DNA of 64,000 nt from Nematopogon swammerdamellus (lineage: Eukaryota > Arthropoda > Insecta > Lepidoptera > Adelidae): assembly GCA_946902875.1 (NCBI GenBank), contig OX336336.1:28351558-28415557 (forward strand), given 5' to 3'. Position numbers and translations under genes: made by a program. Under the pieces are notes generated by a model. The model ran no database searches. It saw only the letters and a list, made by a program, of their open reading frames with translations, and was not told the origin of the DNA. Positions within the stretch are counted from its first letter, which is position 1. The number at the start of each line of letters is the position of its first letter. Below are positions 51,769-61,408 of this stretch, piece by piece.

Positions 51769-52278
51769 CGAACATGCGGGACTAATAAGCATCACACTCT
51801 GCTACATTTCGAGCAAGGCGGCAGTAGCGGTTTTCGGGGGGGCCAACACGGCCAAATACGTACCAACAGAGGCGGCTTTCAGGGGGGCCAGCGTGGCCCA
51901 ACTGGTACAAACAGTGGCGGTTTTGGCGGAGCCCAAGTGGGACCGACCAGTGGCGGATCTAGGGGGGGCGGACACGCATACAATAACTATGGGCCCACTA
52001 GCGAACCTAGGGGGGGCGGACCTGGCTACAATAGCTATGCGGCCAATGGCGCATCTAGTGGGGACGGACGTAGTCACACTTATGCGGCTACTGGCGGAAT
52101 AGGGGGGAGGCGAAAGCCAACAGTACGAGCAACAGCACAATACCTATGCGGCTGTGGCGAGCGGTCGTCAACGGTCACGGTCATTCTCACCACCGGTGCC
52201 GTGCAATTTTGGGCATTCCGGCCAGGGACCTTCAACTGGGGGTCGCTGACTAGCCGACCATTCCCGCAACCAAGCTGA
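51769..52278 (+). pseudogene. Gly/Arg-rich linker between Gag and protease
   Basis: In the Gag frame the sequence is rich in 'GGF.GG.' and 'SRGGG' runs. After the six-G tract at 52102-52107 the sensible reading lies in the next frame (Gln/Ser-rich), which itself meets a TGA at 52247-52249. The frame that stays open to 52278 is not the coding one in its last third. These are decay marks or assembly errors in G-rich DNA. Confidence 0.65.
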
Positions 52279-52315
52279 ACATCCTTCAGTCGTTTTAGCC
52301 ACTGCGCTAGTTGCG

Positions 52316-53437
52316 GTGAAATCTGCGGCGGGGTATGCTCACGTGGCACGGGCCATGTTAGATAGCGGTTCACAAATTTCAATTATTACAAATTCATTGG
52401 CAAATAAATTGGGGCTTCCGCGGTATAGAGCGCATTTTCCTCTAACGGGTGTAGGCGGCGTAGAGGTAAAGAACTCTAGGGAGATGGCTGAGGTAACCAT
52501 ACGACCTAGAGATGCGGTGGGTCCTATTCTTTCTACTAGTGCTATTATTTTAAATAAAGTAGGTGGACACCTTCCCACTTCGACACTAGATGAGGGACTT
52601 TTTTCATATTATCAACATTTACCACTTGCGGATGAACGGTTCTTTGAATCTAAATCTATAGACCTTCTCTTAGGCATGGATTTACTTGGGGATATATTGC
52701 AGGGGGCCTTAGTAAGGGTAGGTCCAGGATTTCCCATTGCTTTAGATACGATTTTTGGGTTTGCGGTAGCAGGTCCTGTCTCATACAAAGAACCCAGTGC
52801 GGCGCGGTTTTCTTACAGTCTATACACGGAGGAAAATTCTTTGGATGGGGTTATTCAAAGATTTTGGGAATCCGAGGAGATCCCAGAGAAAGCGGTTAAA
52901 GATCCACAACATGCAGTTTGCGAGAATTTATTCCGTACGACTCATCAGCGCAATGCTGAGGGGCGCTATTCAGTGCGCTTACCTTTCCTATCAAATCGAC
53001 CTAAATTAGGAGATTCTAGAACCATAGCACTTAGGCGGTTTTTATCACTAGAAAGGCGGCTTAACTCAGAACCAAGAATGCGTTCCAAATATGTAGAGTT
53101 CATGCGGGAATATATACAATTGGGGCACATGTCGGTGGCTCCAGCCACAATTACGCGCGGGGAACATTACTTTATCCCACATCATGGGGTTTTCAAGAGT
53201 TCAGGGGATACTGAAAAAATTAGAGTGGTTTTCGATGCAAGCTGCTCTACTATTTCAGGAGTCTCATTAAATGACTGTCTTCACGCTGGGCCGAAGCTCC
53301 AGCTGGACATAAATGAAATCATTTTAGACTTTCGCCTTCACGCGGTAGTTTTCGTAACGGACATCCGAATGATGTTCAGGCAGGTTTTAGTAGACTACCG
53401 AGACCGAGCGTTTCAGCTCATATTTTGGCGGGAATAA
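52316..53437 (+). CDS. pol: BEL/Pao protease and reverse transcriptase (front part)
   Basis: The aspartic protease is at residues about 8-100, with the active site in 'ARAMLDSGSQISIITNSL'. The linker has 'LLLGMDLLGDILQGALV' and 'DTIFGFAVAGPV' (about 113-154), conserved in Pao proteins. Reverse transcriptase follows with 'VKLPF'-like 'SVRLPFLSNRPKLGD', 'YFIPHHGVFK', 'KIRVVFDASCSTISGVSLND' and the first catalytic Asp in 'VFVTDIRMMFRQV'. The frame ends prematurely just after 'FQLIFWRE', where a one-base shift occurs. The sequence is open upstream of 52316 to about 52250, and the first codon is not an ATG, so this is the middle of a Gag-Pol frame. Confidence 0.88.
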   Translation: MKSAAGYAHVARAMLDSGSQISIITNSLANKLGLPRYRAHFPLTGVGGVEVKNSREMAEVTIRPRDAVGPILSTSAIILNKVGGHLPTSTLDEGLFSYYQHLPLADERFFESKSIDLLLGMDLLGDILQGALVRVGPGFPIALDTIFGFAVAGPVSYKEPSAARFSYSLYTEENSLDGVIQRFWESEEIPEKAVKDPQHAVCENLFRTTHQRNAEGRYSVRLPFLSNRPKLGDSRTIALRRFLSLERRLNSEPRMRSKYVEFMREYIQLGHMSVAPATITRGEHYFIPHHGVFKSSGDTEKIRVVFDASCSTISGVSLNDCLHAGPKLQLDINEIILDFRLHAVVFVTDIRMMFRQVLVDYRDRAFQLIFWRE

Positions 53438-54857
53438 CATAACTTTAAATACTAACACGTACGGTTTAAAGTCTAGCCCATACATTGCTATTAGGTGCCT
53501 ACGACAACTAGCAGATGATTATGAGGATCGCTTTCCTATCGCGGCACGTACACTGCGGAATTCGGTTTACATGGACGATATTTTAGGCGGCGCAAGCTCA
53601 TTAGAAGCTGCTTTCCTTGATGAGGAGGGATTTTTACGTGTAGGCGGGCGGCTTTCAAATTCAAATCTTCCTATGGGAACGAAGCATCCTCTGTTGTTGC
53701 CCAAATCTCATGCGCTGACGCGGCTAATAATAGATCATTTTCACTTGACTCATTGTCACGCGGGCCCTACAGCTTTACAAGCTATACTTCAGCGGAGATA
53801 TTGGATTCTCTCAGCGAGACAAGCTATTCGGTTCCAAATATTTAAATGCATTCCGTGTTTTAGACTCAAGGCCAAGCCTTCAGAACCTATTATGGCCGAT
53901 CTCCCAGCAGATCGCGTCACTCAATCGGGCGGTGTTTTTCATGCGGTAGCCACGGATTTTGCGGGACCTTTTCAAATCAAAGCCTCTACGTTACGGAACG
54001 CTAAAGTCCTCAAGGCATATCTGTGCGTATTCGTTTGTCTTGCCACGCGGGTGGTTCATTTAGAGGTTGTCTCGGACTTATCCACCATAGCCTTTCTTGC
54101 TGCATTCACCAGGTTTGCATCAAGACGGGGATTACCTAGGCTAATTCGATCGGACTGCGGTACAAACTACGTAGGCAGTAATAGACACTTAACGGAAATT
54201 GAGTGGCACCTTCGTCAACCGGCCGTAGCGGCTTCTCTCGAAAGAGAATTCACTAATCGCGGTATCGAGTGGAGATTCAATCCACCCAGCGCGCCTCACT
54301 TTGGCGGCATTTTTGAAGCGGCAGTCAAATCTGCAAAAACTCACCTCAAGCGGGTTATAGGTGAGCAAACTCTCACGTTTGAAGAGTTAACAACAGTTTT
54401 TACGCGGGTAGAAGCGGTTTTAAATTCACGTCCAATGCATCCATTATCCTCGGACCCATCAGAATTCGACGTTCTGACTGGCGCTCATTTCCTTATCGGG
54501 AGATCATTAACTTCAGTCCCAGAATATGATTGGACGGCGGAGCCCATTTCGAGGCTAAAGCGATTCGAATTGGTACAGGCCATGTCACAACATTTCTGGA
54601 AGCGGTGGAGCTCAGACTATCTGACCACTCTCCAACAGCGGTCGAAGTGGACTTCAAAGACCGATTCCCCTCGCGTGGGCGATCTGGTTCTTCTGAAGGA
54701 CGAAAACATTCCGCCCCTCCACTGGAATATGGGCAGGATTGCGGAAATTAAACCAGGCAGAGATGGAGTTATTCGGGTTGTGGTAGTCAACACTCCACAT
54801 GGGGTTTTAACACGACCTGTAGTTAAGGTGTGTCGTCTTCCTATCTACGATCATTAG
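53438..54857 (+). CDS. pol: BEL/Pao RT catalytic box joined to integrase
   Basis: In the new frame the sequence first gives the 'NTYGLKSSPYIAIRCLRQL' and 'VYMDDILGG' blocks (YMDD at 53568-53579), then jumps within 'SSLEAA|FLDEEG' near 53612 straight to the integrase. Missing are the RT thumb and all of RNase H. From the internal Met at 53571 the integrase shows an HHCC-type zinc module ('HFHLTHCHAG', 'CIPC'), catalytic Asp 129 ('VATDFAGPF'), Asp 195 ('RSDCGTNYVG') and Glu 249 ('GGIFEAAVKSAK'), and the C-terminal DUF5641 region ('PRVGDLVLL', 'WNMGRI'). Integrase alone looks intact. Confidence 0.88.
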
Positions 54858-54911
54858 ATCAGCGGTGACTTTTCAATGTATTGCGGTTGATAAGAAGCTT
54901 GGCTTCTTCTC

Positions 54912-54925
54912 AGGGGGGGGGGGGG
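54912..54925 (+). promoter_or_regulatory. polypurine tract
   Basis: 'aggggggggggggg' lies directly before the 3' LTR and would prime plus-strand DNA. It is 54 bp after the integrase stop. Confidence 0.85.
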
Positions 54926-55243
54926 TGTTCGGTATTATTCGGCTTTACATCGCGCAACACAAATTCACTAGGTACACTTGCCTCCATCAAGCCCGGCGGC
55001 AGAGACAAACAGCCACATAGCTGGCCACCTACGCTTGTCCGCTCTGGTCGCCAAGCAACGGGCGACAGAAAGGGGTTGTTGACGAGTTCTGCAAAACCGG
55101 GACGGAGCGGTGTACATAATTACGTACGAAAACCTCAGGAAAACTTTTACCAAGATCGTGGTGTGGACTGGGCTATCGAAGGAGCGGACGGCGCGGCGAT
55201 TTCACAAGGTAGGAGGCCACAACTACACACACACTACGATTCA
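54926..55243 (+). repeat. BEL/Pao 3' LTR
   Basis: 318 bp, same boundaries as the 5' LTR. Confidence 0.95.
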
Positions 55244-55437
55244 GGCTGTTTGTGCTATTTTGGCTGTTTGTGCTAATTTGACTGCTTGTGCTATTTTGGC
55301 TGTTTGTGCTATTTTGTCTCATTGTTCTATTTTGGCTGTTTGTGATGTTTTGGCTGTTTGTGCTATTTTGACTGTTTGTGCTATTTTGACTGTTTGTGCT
55401 ATTTTGGCTGTTTGTGCTATGTTGGCTGTAAAACGCT
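55244..55437 (+). repeat. 18-bp minisatellite, third segment
   Basis: About eleven units 'ggctgtttgtgctatttt' with variants such as 'gactgtttgtgctatttt'. In all three segments the unit is open in some frames, giving a six-residue periodic peptide (AVCAIL-like), but there is no gene context. Confidence 0.9.
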
Positions 55438-55759
55438 AAATAAATGTTAAATAATATGAATGCTGAGGCTGTCTGCTCTAAAATTATTAGACTTTTCCAC
55501 CGATTTATTTTGCCAAAATTGTCTGAGTAGGAATTTTTCTACATCATGGAGGTAGCAAAATATGCAAGGCGAAACCCACACCTGCTCCAGGTCGATGGGG
55601 TCAGTCACAAACTATCCCACTCGATCCCGAAACCAATTAATGTGGAACACGGACTCACCAAGTGCGAGAAGTCGGTGTTTGTGATTGGCCGAACGATCTA
55701 CAACAGATTGGCAATGCCAGTATGCTTCGGACGAAATATTCGTGTCCGGACTCGAAGAG
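55438..55759. other. unrecognised sequence with a 73-codon frame
   Basis: The plus frame 55546-55767 contains 'SVFVIGRTIYNRLAMPV', faintly like the end of a LINE protein, but too little is present to call it. Confidence 0.3.
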
Positions 55760-55880
55760 TTAGATAGATATATAGAAAATGCTTTATTGCTCCAGTAAAC
55801 ATTAAGTACATTAGAAAATTTACATTAGGTGCAAAGGCGGACTTATGCCTTACAGAGATTTCTTACAGTCAACCTTTGGC
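55760..55880 (-). mobile_element. LINE 3' tail with 'atct' microsatellite
   Basis: Minus strand 'gactgtaagaaatctctgta' , 'aggcataagtccgcctttgc', 'gtttactggagcaataaagc' and tandem 'atct'. The same tail in plus orientation is at 63225-63350. A short tandem tail suggests an RTE-type element. Confidence 0.65.
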
Positions 55881-56146
55881 TGTTTGAGATTCGATAATAT
55901 AGTGTAATGTAAAGTAGGTAGTAGCAGAAGAGTTAAGCGTGAGAATTGAAGATAAAATAATAATAAGAATCATTATTAACAATACATTAAGTACATGCTA
56001 GTTAAATACAAGCCATACATGTGTTAGTACTTATATTACTAAATATATAGAATATTATGTACAAATAAATATAAATACATACATTCTTGTCCATTCAGGA
56101 GTTTCTGGTTTGTAGAGCGTACTAATTTATAATTTACTAGATTTTG
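55881..56146. other. unrecognised AT-rich sequence
   Basis: No feature recognised. Confidence 0.5.
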
Positions 56147-56440
56147 CCCGCGGCTTCGCTCGCAGTAGACTCGGTTTAATAGAAAATCCGATTTAAACGC
56201 AAATATGATAATAAAAGATCGCTTCTCTTATATTATCTGTTTATCGCCCGTACATACTATACTTTCTTTGATATTGCTCAGCCCTAAGGCTATTTAGCGT
56301 AATGGTATATAGCTTATAGTGAGCTTGAAGAACTACTCTTTCTATGGGAGCAAACCCCATCAAAATATTCTCAGTGGTTCTGGAGATTACATCAAACATA
56401 TACATTCATACAGACAGACGTTCCCTTTTATAAGAAGTAG
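56147..56440 (-). mobile_element. Helitron-like repeat
   Basis: Minus-strand end 'gcgagcgaagccgcgggcaa' and 'aatctagtaa', body with 'taagctatataccattacgc' and start near 'aaaagggaacgtctgtctgt'. The hexanucleotide repeat abuts its start. Confidence 0.5.
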
Positions 56441-56700
56441 AGATAGAGATAGAGAAGAGAGATAGAGAAGAGAGATAGAGACAGAGACAGAGAACGAGAC
56501 AGAAACAGGGGCAGAGACAGAGACAGAAACAGAGACAGAGACAGATACAGAGACAGAGACAGAGACAGAGACAGAGACAGAGACAGAGACAGAGACAGAG
56601 ACAGAGACAGAGACAGAGACAGAGACAGAGACAGAGACAGAGACAGAGACAGAGACAGAGACAGAGACAGAGACAGAGACAGAGACAGTGACAGAGATAA
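56440..56700. repeat. (agagac)n microsatellite, about 250 bp
   Basis: Roughly 35 or more hexamer units, interrupted at the edges by 'agagat'. The 160-codon 'CL' repeat frame on the minus strand is only this repeat translated. Confidence 0.95.
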
Positions 56701-57092
56701 AAATAGAGATAGAGATAGAGATATATATAGAGAGCAGAGAAGTTTTGAATTCTACATAATATATTATTTAATTTCTGCACCAGTGAAATCCCATAGATAT
56801 AAATTAACGATATTACAAAATTGTGAAAATCTTGAAAGGCACAGTTTTGAGGACTAACGTTAAAATAACAGATACTAAAAATTCTCATTTCGACCGTAAT
56901 CCGAACTTGAATGACCGAAATACAATGAATAAGCCATCACGCGCAGTTGTCGCGAGGTTCGGTCGTGTCCCGCCCCCGGTTCCGCCCCTCCGCCCTAGCC
57001 TCAACCCCCGCCTCCCCCTCAGCCGCCCCCCGACGCTGGATTATAAATTCTGGCCTATCCGACCGAAGCGACCGGTGGCGGCGCGGCGACGC
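56701..57092. other. unrecognised sequence with GC-rich end
   Basis: Bases 56940-57090 are very GC-rich with overlapping frames on both strands. They show no domain. Confidence 0.4.
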
Positions 57093-57286
57093 ATTTTTTT
57101 TTATGGAAACTAACACCATTGACTGCATCACCTACAACACCCGTGATGTCAGCCCATAACACCGGGGGAGCTAGGTGCCATGTCAGTGCTTTTCTTCATT
57201 TCATGTCGGCCACACTGAGCTGGACGGGAAACACGAACTATTTACATAGCCGTTTCGACCGGACGTTTTATTTAGTGCGGTGGTAC
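57093..57286 (-). mobile_element. SINE A/BA tail half
   Basis: Minus-strand tail and part of the body, ending at 'taccaccgcact', exactly where the next element's terminal repeat starts. Confidence 0.8.
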
Positions 57287-58350
57287 AGCTGATTTCACGA
57301 GTCATGAGCACAGATGGACACTCTTTTACTATCGTTTATTGATTTACGTTTTGTTTATAGACGTCCAGAAATACCAGCCTTCCGGCTACAAAATCCAGAC
57401 GTCTACAACCTGCACTCTTGCGAGTACAGTGATCATGTATGCCAGATCGAGGCCCCATAGCTGCTCTGTCGAACATCCGTTCTTCCGAAAAAATCCCATG
57501 GGAAACACAGGCTGCGACCTTTCCCCAGCCGATCCGAGCCACCACCCGTCCACCCGAAGGAACCCCCGACCGAAGTCGAGAGCCGGGGGTGAAGCCTTCA
57601 CTGCCACTGGGGTCAGCACCCTATCCAACCAAAACCTGTGCCCAGGGCCTCAGAGTTACATTGCACATTACTTTACTCTTTGCATTGCACGCAACGACGC
57701 GTGTGAGTCCAATAAGCGACGAGCGTCGACTGACGCTGAAGGCTAAGTCACACGCAGCGAGTATTCGCTGCGAGTTCGCTCGCAGCGAGTGAAATCGCTG
57801 TGTGTGACAACCTACTCGCGGCGACTACAATCCACTCGCTGCGAGTAAAAAAGCTGCGAGTAGAATTGAACATGTTCAATCATACTCGCGGTGAGTGCGC
57901 TACTCGCCGCGAATGAAACCTACGCGCGAGTCGTGGGACAAGGCACTCGCTACTAGTCGCCATTCGCGCACCGCGCCGCTCCCGTCGTGACGCACGCGAG
58001 TCTACTCGCTACATATGACTGTATAATGCGCGGGGCGGATCACGGCGTGTCGCCGCCGCAGCGGTTCGTCGGTGTTCTCCCTCGCACCCGCACCGTACTT
58101 GTATGTATAGTGTATTCGCGTGGCGGGTCGCCCGCTGCGGCGACGACACGCCGAGATCCGTCCCGCGTAGTCTAATAGCGAGCTCACTCGCTGCGAGCAA
58201 ACTAGCAGCGAATAGATCGCAGCGAGCAAACTCGCTTCGTGTGACTTAGCCTTGACTGTCGAACCAATCGCGTGAAGCGTTGGCGCCGTCGATGTCACAT
58301 CCCGTCAAACCGAAAAAGTGTGCTCATGACTCGTGAAACCAACTGTACCA
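57283..58350. mobile_element. 1.07-kb element with 29-bp terminal inverted repeats
   Basis: 'gtacagctgatttcacgagt' with 'catgagcac' (57283-57311) is repeated inverted as 'gtgctcatgactcgtgaaac' with 'caactgtac' (58320-58348). No transposase is present. The foldback at 57739-58253 lies inside. Confidence 0.65.
57739..58253. mobile_element. GC-rich foldback MITE nested in the previous element
   Basis: 'aaggctaagtcacacg' and inverted 'cgtgtgacttagcctt' form the ends. Subterminal sequence is full of 'actcgc' and 'gcgagt' words, and the centre (58024-58170) is itself a long inverted repeat ('ggcgtgtcg' and 'ccgccgcagcgg' with 'ccgctgcggcg' and 'cgacacgcc'). Confidence 0.75.
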
Positions 58351-58632
58351 ATACAATTTTCGGAAATAAATAAATAACGGTGACAAATATTTTCTAACTT
58401 CCGCTAAGTTTTCACAGCTTTATCCGCAAATTTCCTAATCACTGCAAAACTGCAACAGCACATAAACATTTTCCAAAATGCCTCAAACGAAGCGGTTGGA
58501 AGTTTTCGCATGTTCCGCTCCGCACACACTCCGCCCGGATAATTCAGGAGCGCTTTGCATTGTTGCGCCATCTGTTGTTGAAATTCTGCTACGGCAGATA
58601 CAGAGCGAGAAACGATACGGGAATTTCCCACC
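58351..58632. other. unrecognised sequence
   Basis: No feature recognised. Confidence 0.45.
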
Positions 58633-58700
58633 AGTGGCGTAGCTAGTGGGGGCTCAAGTTTTTACCCTACTGCGCGAAGCAAAAAGGAGGCTGAAGATGC
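58633..58700. repeat. possible hAT-type transposon end
   Basis: 'cagtggcgtagctagtgggg' resembles a terminal repeat common in hAT (Tip100-like) elements. No matching inverted end was found nearby. Confidence 0.35.
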
Positions 58701-58724
58701 CAAAGTCTATGTTATGTTATCCTT

Positions 58725-58915
58725 ATATATATATAATTCTTTTGTACGTGTGTTTGTCACCTAACTCCGCCTAAACGGCTGGACCAATTTGGACGAAATT
58801 TTGTGTGTATATTTGAGTGGGTCCCTGGATGGTTTTAAAATACCAATAAAATTGAACCCGGTAGATGGCGTCTCGATAAATCCACGCGTACGAAGTCGCG
58901 GGCACAGCTAGTATT
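58725..58915 (+). mobile_element. Helitron-like repeat
   Basis: 'atataattcttttgtacgtg' to 'gaagtcgcgggcacagctag' followed by 't'. Includes 'gctggaccaatttggacgaa'. No inverted ends and no frame. Confidence 0.6.
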
Positions 58916-59096
58916 AAATAAAAACAGAAAAAAGTATTAAAATATTCGTTTAATTTCCGCAAATAATATAGACTATTCCACACCCTGACGTTGCCGCAGA
59001 GGAATGACGTGGACAAAAATCTTGAAGACTTATCGGCCATTATTTTATGTTTTCATTCACTTCGGATAGAAGCGATCCCCCGAAATACATTTTACA

Positions 59097-59137
59097 CAAA
59101 GAGTTTGTATTACGTCGCACGTAATACAAACTCTTTG
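59097..59137. repeat. perfect 19-bp inverted repeat
   Basis: 'caaagagtttgtattacgt', 3-base loop, 'acgtaatacaaactctttg'. Confidence 0.9.
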
Positions 59138-59488
59138 ATTTTACCCTCATCGAAATAATCTTGATACGGCCCTGGTTTCTACCTAGCCAAGCGATCGGCT
59201 GCTGTTTTGAAAGCATCTAACGAACGTTTGTGTACAGTCGGCTTTTACAAGCCCCGTATATAACCGGTAGAATGTAAAGAATTTTGCTGAAATTTAAAAG
59301 GATTTTTGGTAAGTATTTTACAATTAAAATTCGTATCAGTAGGCGCTAGTACTGTGTATTAAGTATTAGTACCTGGGCGACCGAGCTTCGCTCGACGTCT
59401 ACACTCTTATCTAGATAAACGTTTAACTTGCATTAAATTTTTTTTTATTGACAGCGCGACATATGGCGCCGAGCCACCCATAAGGTGT

Positions 59489-60025
59489 CTAACGACGCCC
59501 ATGGACATTCGGTCGTATGCGGGGGTTGCGAATACCATGCCGGCCTGACAGGTGCCCATTCACGCCCCTCTTGAAGGACCCGAGATTGTACTTGGGGGGA
59601 AATATATGGGTAGGGAGAGCGTTCCAGAGTTTACCGGTTCTGTGGAGAAAAGATCTGCAGAATCGATTGATACGCATCCGCGGTAAGTCCAGCGTGTAGG
59701 GATGCAATCCCTGCCCAGTGCGCGTGGTGTGAAGGTGGAAAGAGGACGGCGGGGTCGCATTAAACAGCTCCTCCGAGCACTCCCCATGGAATAAGCGATA
59801 GAACACACTTAGAGAGCCGACATCCCTACGGTGTTGCAGTGGTACTAGATCGCAGTACACTTCGGGGTCACCCACTAGTCGCACGGCTCGACGTTGGATT
59901 GAGTCCAGAGGCGCAAGCTGGTATTTGGCAGAGCCATCCCACAGGTGCGAGCAGTACTCCAAGCAGGACCTGATCTGCGATTTATACAGAAGCAGCTTTT
60001 GGTGCGGCGTGAAGTACCGTCGCAC
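59489..60025 (-). pseudogene. LINE E ORF2 C-terminal part
   Basis: 178 codons: 'LLYKSQIRSCLEYCSHLWDG', 'SIQRRAVRLVGDP', 'SVFYRLFHGECSEELF' and 'RTGKLWNALPTHIFPPKYN', ending 'RPNVHGRR'. It is out of frame with the central part, and a short middle piece (about 60025-60132) lies in a third frame. Confidence 0.85.
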
Positions 60026-60131
60026 CTTATTGAGTAAGCCCAGCTTTTTAGAAGCTTGGTCTTCCCCTCGATATGGCGACGAAAGTTCAGGTCGTGCGAC
60101 AGTTCGACTACGAGGACCCTGAGGTGTTCGC

Positions 60132-60758
60132 TTAATTTAAGCGACGTGCCTTGGAATGAAGGAGCCGGTGGAACGCCGCTCTCTTCGCACTGAACGCGCA
60201 AACTTGTGTCTTGGAAGCGTTGAACTCGACCAAATTACTACGGCCCCATTCGGAAATAGAGCCGAGTGTGTGTTCGAGCTCAGACACAAGTCTTCGCCTC
60301 TTCTCATCCACAACATCCCGACTGGCTGAAGGGTGACTGGTATAGGATCCGTGTGCCGTACTGCCATCTGCATAACAATGTATGTTGCTCAGAGACAGCA
60401 TAATATCATTGATATGCAGAAGAAACAGCGTGGGTGACAACACAGATCCTTGTGGTACGCCGGCGTTCACTGACATGGCGTCCGACGAGCAACCGTCCAC
60501 TAGGACCTGAATGCTACGCCCATGTAGGAAGTCGGCGACCCAGTCACAGAGGCCAGAAGGAAGTCCGTAAGCCGGCAATTTGCCCAAGAGCGACTTGTGC
60601 CAAACCCGGTCAAATGCCTTGGCAATATCAAGGCCAATTGCCAAGGATTCACCGTGACCTTCAAGCGATTCCCCCCAAAGGTGAGTGACGTACGCTATGG
60701 AGATCACCAGCAGATCGATTTGGCCGGAAGCCGTATTGCCGATCGCTGATGAGATCAT
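60132..60758 (-). pseudogene. LINE E reverse transcriptase, central part
   Basis: Contains 'GLDIAKAFDRVWHKSLLGKL' (first catalytic Asp), 'AGVPQGSVLSPTLFLLHIND' and 'HCYADGSTAHG'. The catalytic pair of the YADD box is changed to Asp-Gly, so the enzyme would be inactive even without the frameshifts. After 'NASKTQVCAFSAKR' the frame soon ends in a stop. Confidence 0.87.
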
Positions 60759-60885
60759 TCGTCTCTAGGTACTTCATGAGCTGCGCATTTATAATGCGCT
60801 CCATCACCTTACAGAGAAGGGAGGTAATCGCTATAGGCCGGTAGTTTGACGGGTTTGAGCGGTCACCCTTTTTGGGGACCGCTTA

Positions 60886-61127
60886 CATTATCTAAATAAA
60901 AAAAAAACATCCAAATCGTTAGAGCGGTTTCCGAGAAACCATCCATCCATTTTATGGTTCCGTATCCATACGAAAGCTAATTACTAAACCTACGTAGTCT
61001 GTTTGTCTGTCTATTTGACCGTCCGTCCGTCCCAGTGCTGTATTTTTTTAACCGTGTCAGTGTCAATGTCAGTTTCAATAAAAAAAAAAAAACGTAATAG
61101 GTAATACATATACTAAATCTAAACTAA
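60886..61127. repeat. scraps of repeats G, F and SINE A tail
   Basis: 'aaacatccaaatcgttagag' (G-like), 'atggttccgtatccatacg' with 'ctgtttgtctgtc' (F reversed) and 'accgtgtcagtgtcaatgtc' with poly-A (SINE A tail at 61052-61092). Confidence 0.45.
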
Positions 61128-61408
61128 TTTTTTTTATGGAAACTGTCCCCGTTGTCTACATCACCTACAACATCCGTGATGTCAGCCCTTAACACCGGGT
61201 GAACTAGGCGCCATGTCAATGCTTCCCTTCATTTCATGTAGGCTACACTGAACTGGACGGTAAAACACGAACCATTTACATTTTAGCCGTTTCGACCGAC
61301 GTTTCATTCAGTGCGGTGGTACCAACCCGGGCGGGATAAACCCTACCACCTATACTAAGGTAACAAGGGAAAGGACCTACAGTTTTACGTGGAATTCGAA
61401 CCACGGTC
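61128..61408 (-). mobile_element. SINE family A, head truncated
   Basis: Minus-strand tail, body and the B-box-like 'ccgtggttcgaattccacg'. The 5S-like part and A box are missing. Confidence 0.83.

Larger units (their letters stand above)
49870..55243 (+). mobile_element. BEL/Pao LTR retrotransposon, complete but defective
   Basis: Order is LTR, primer site, gag, protease, reverse transcriptase (interrupted), integrase, polypurine tract, LTR. Flanking duplication 'ggctg' at 49865-49869 and 55244-55248. The LTRs are both 318 bp and I see a single difference, so the insertion is recent. The coding part has a stop at 51766, a frame change in the G run at 52102-52107, a stop at 52247, a frame change near 53435 and a deletion near 53612 that removes the end of reverse transcriptase and RNase H. 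This copy cannot make a full Pol and must rely on proteins from another copy. Confidence 0.95.
59439..60885 (-). mobile_element. LINE E (jockey type), longest copy, broken frames
   Basis: Minus-strand, 5'-truncated at about 60885 and ending in 'caataaaaaaaaa' (59439-59452). The reverse transcriptase is spread over three frames: 60758-60882 ('KKGDRSNPSNYRPIAI'-like), 60132-60758 and 59489-60025. It is the best reference in the window for the fragments at 10771, 21612, 39330 and 40978. Confidence 0.87.

Noticed and set aside
49423..55437. CRISPR-like array
   Set aside because: The 18-bp units are contiguous tandem repeats without spacers, in an animal genome.
56406..56888. Cys/Leu-rich 160-residue protein
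   Set aside because: It is the (agagac)n microsatellite translated.
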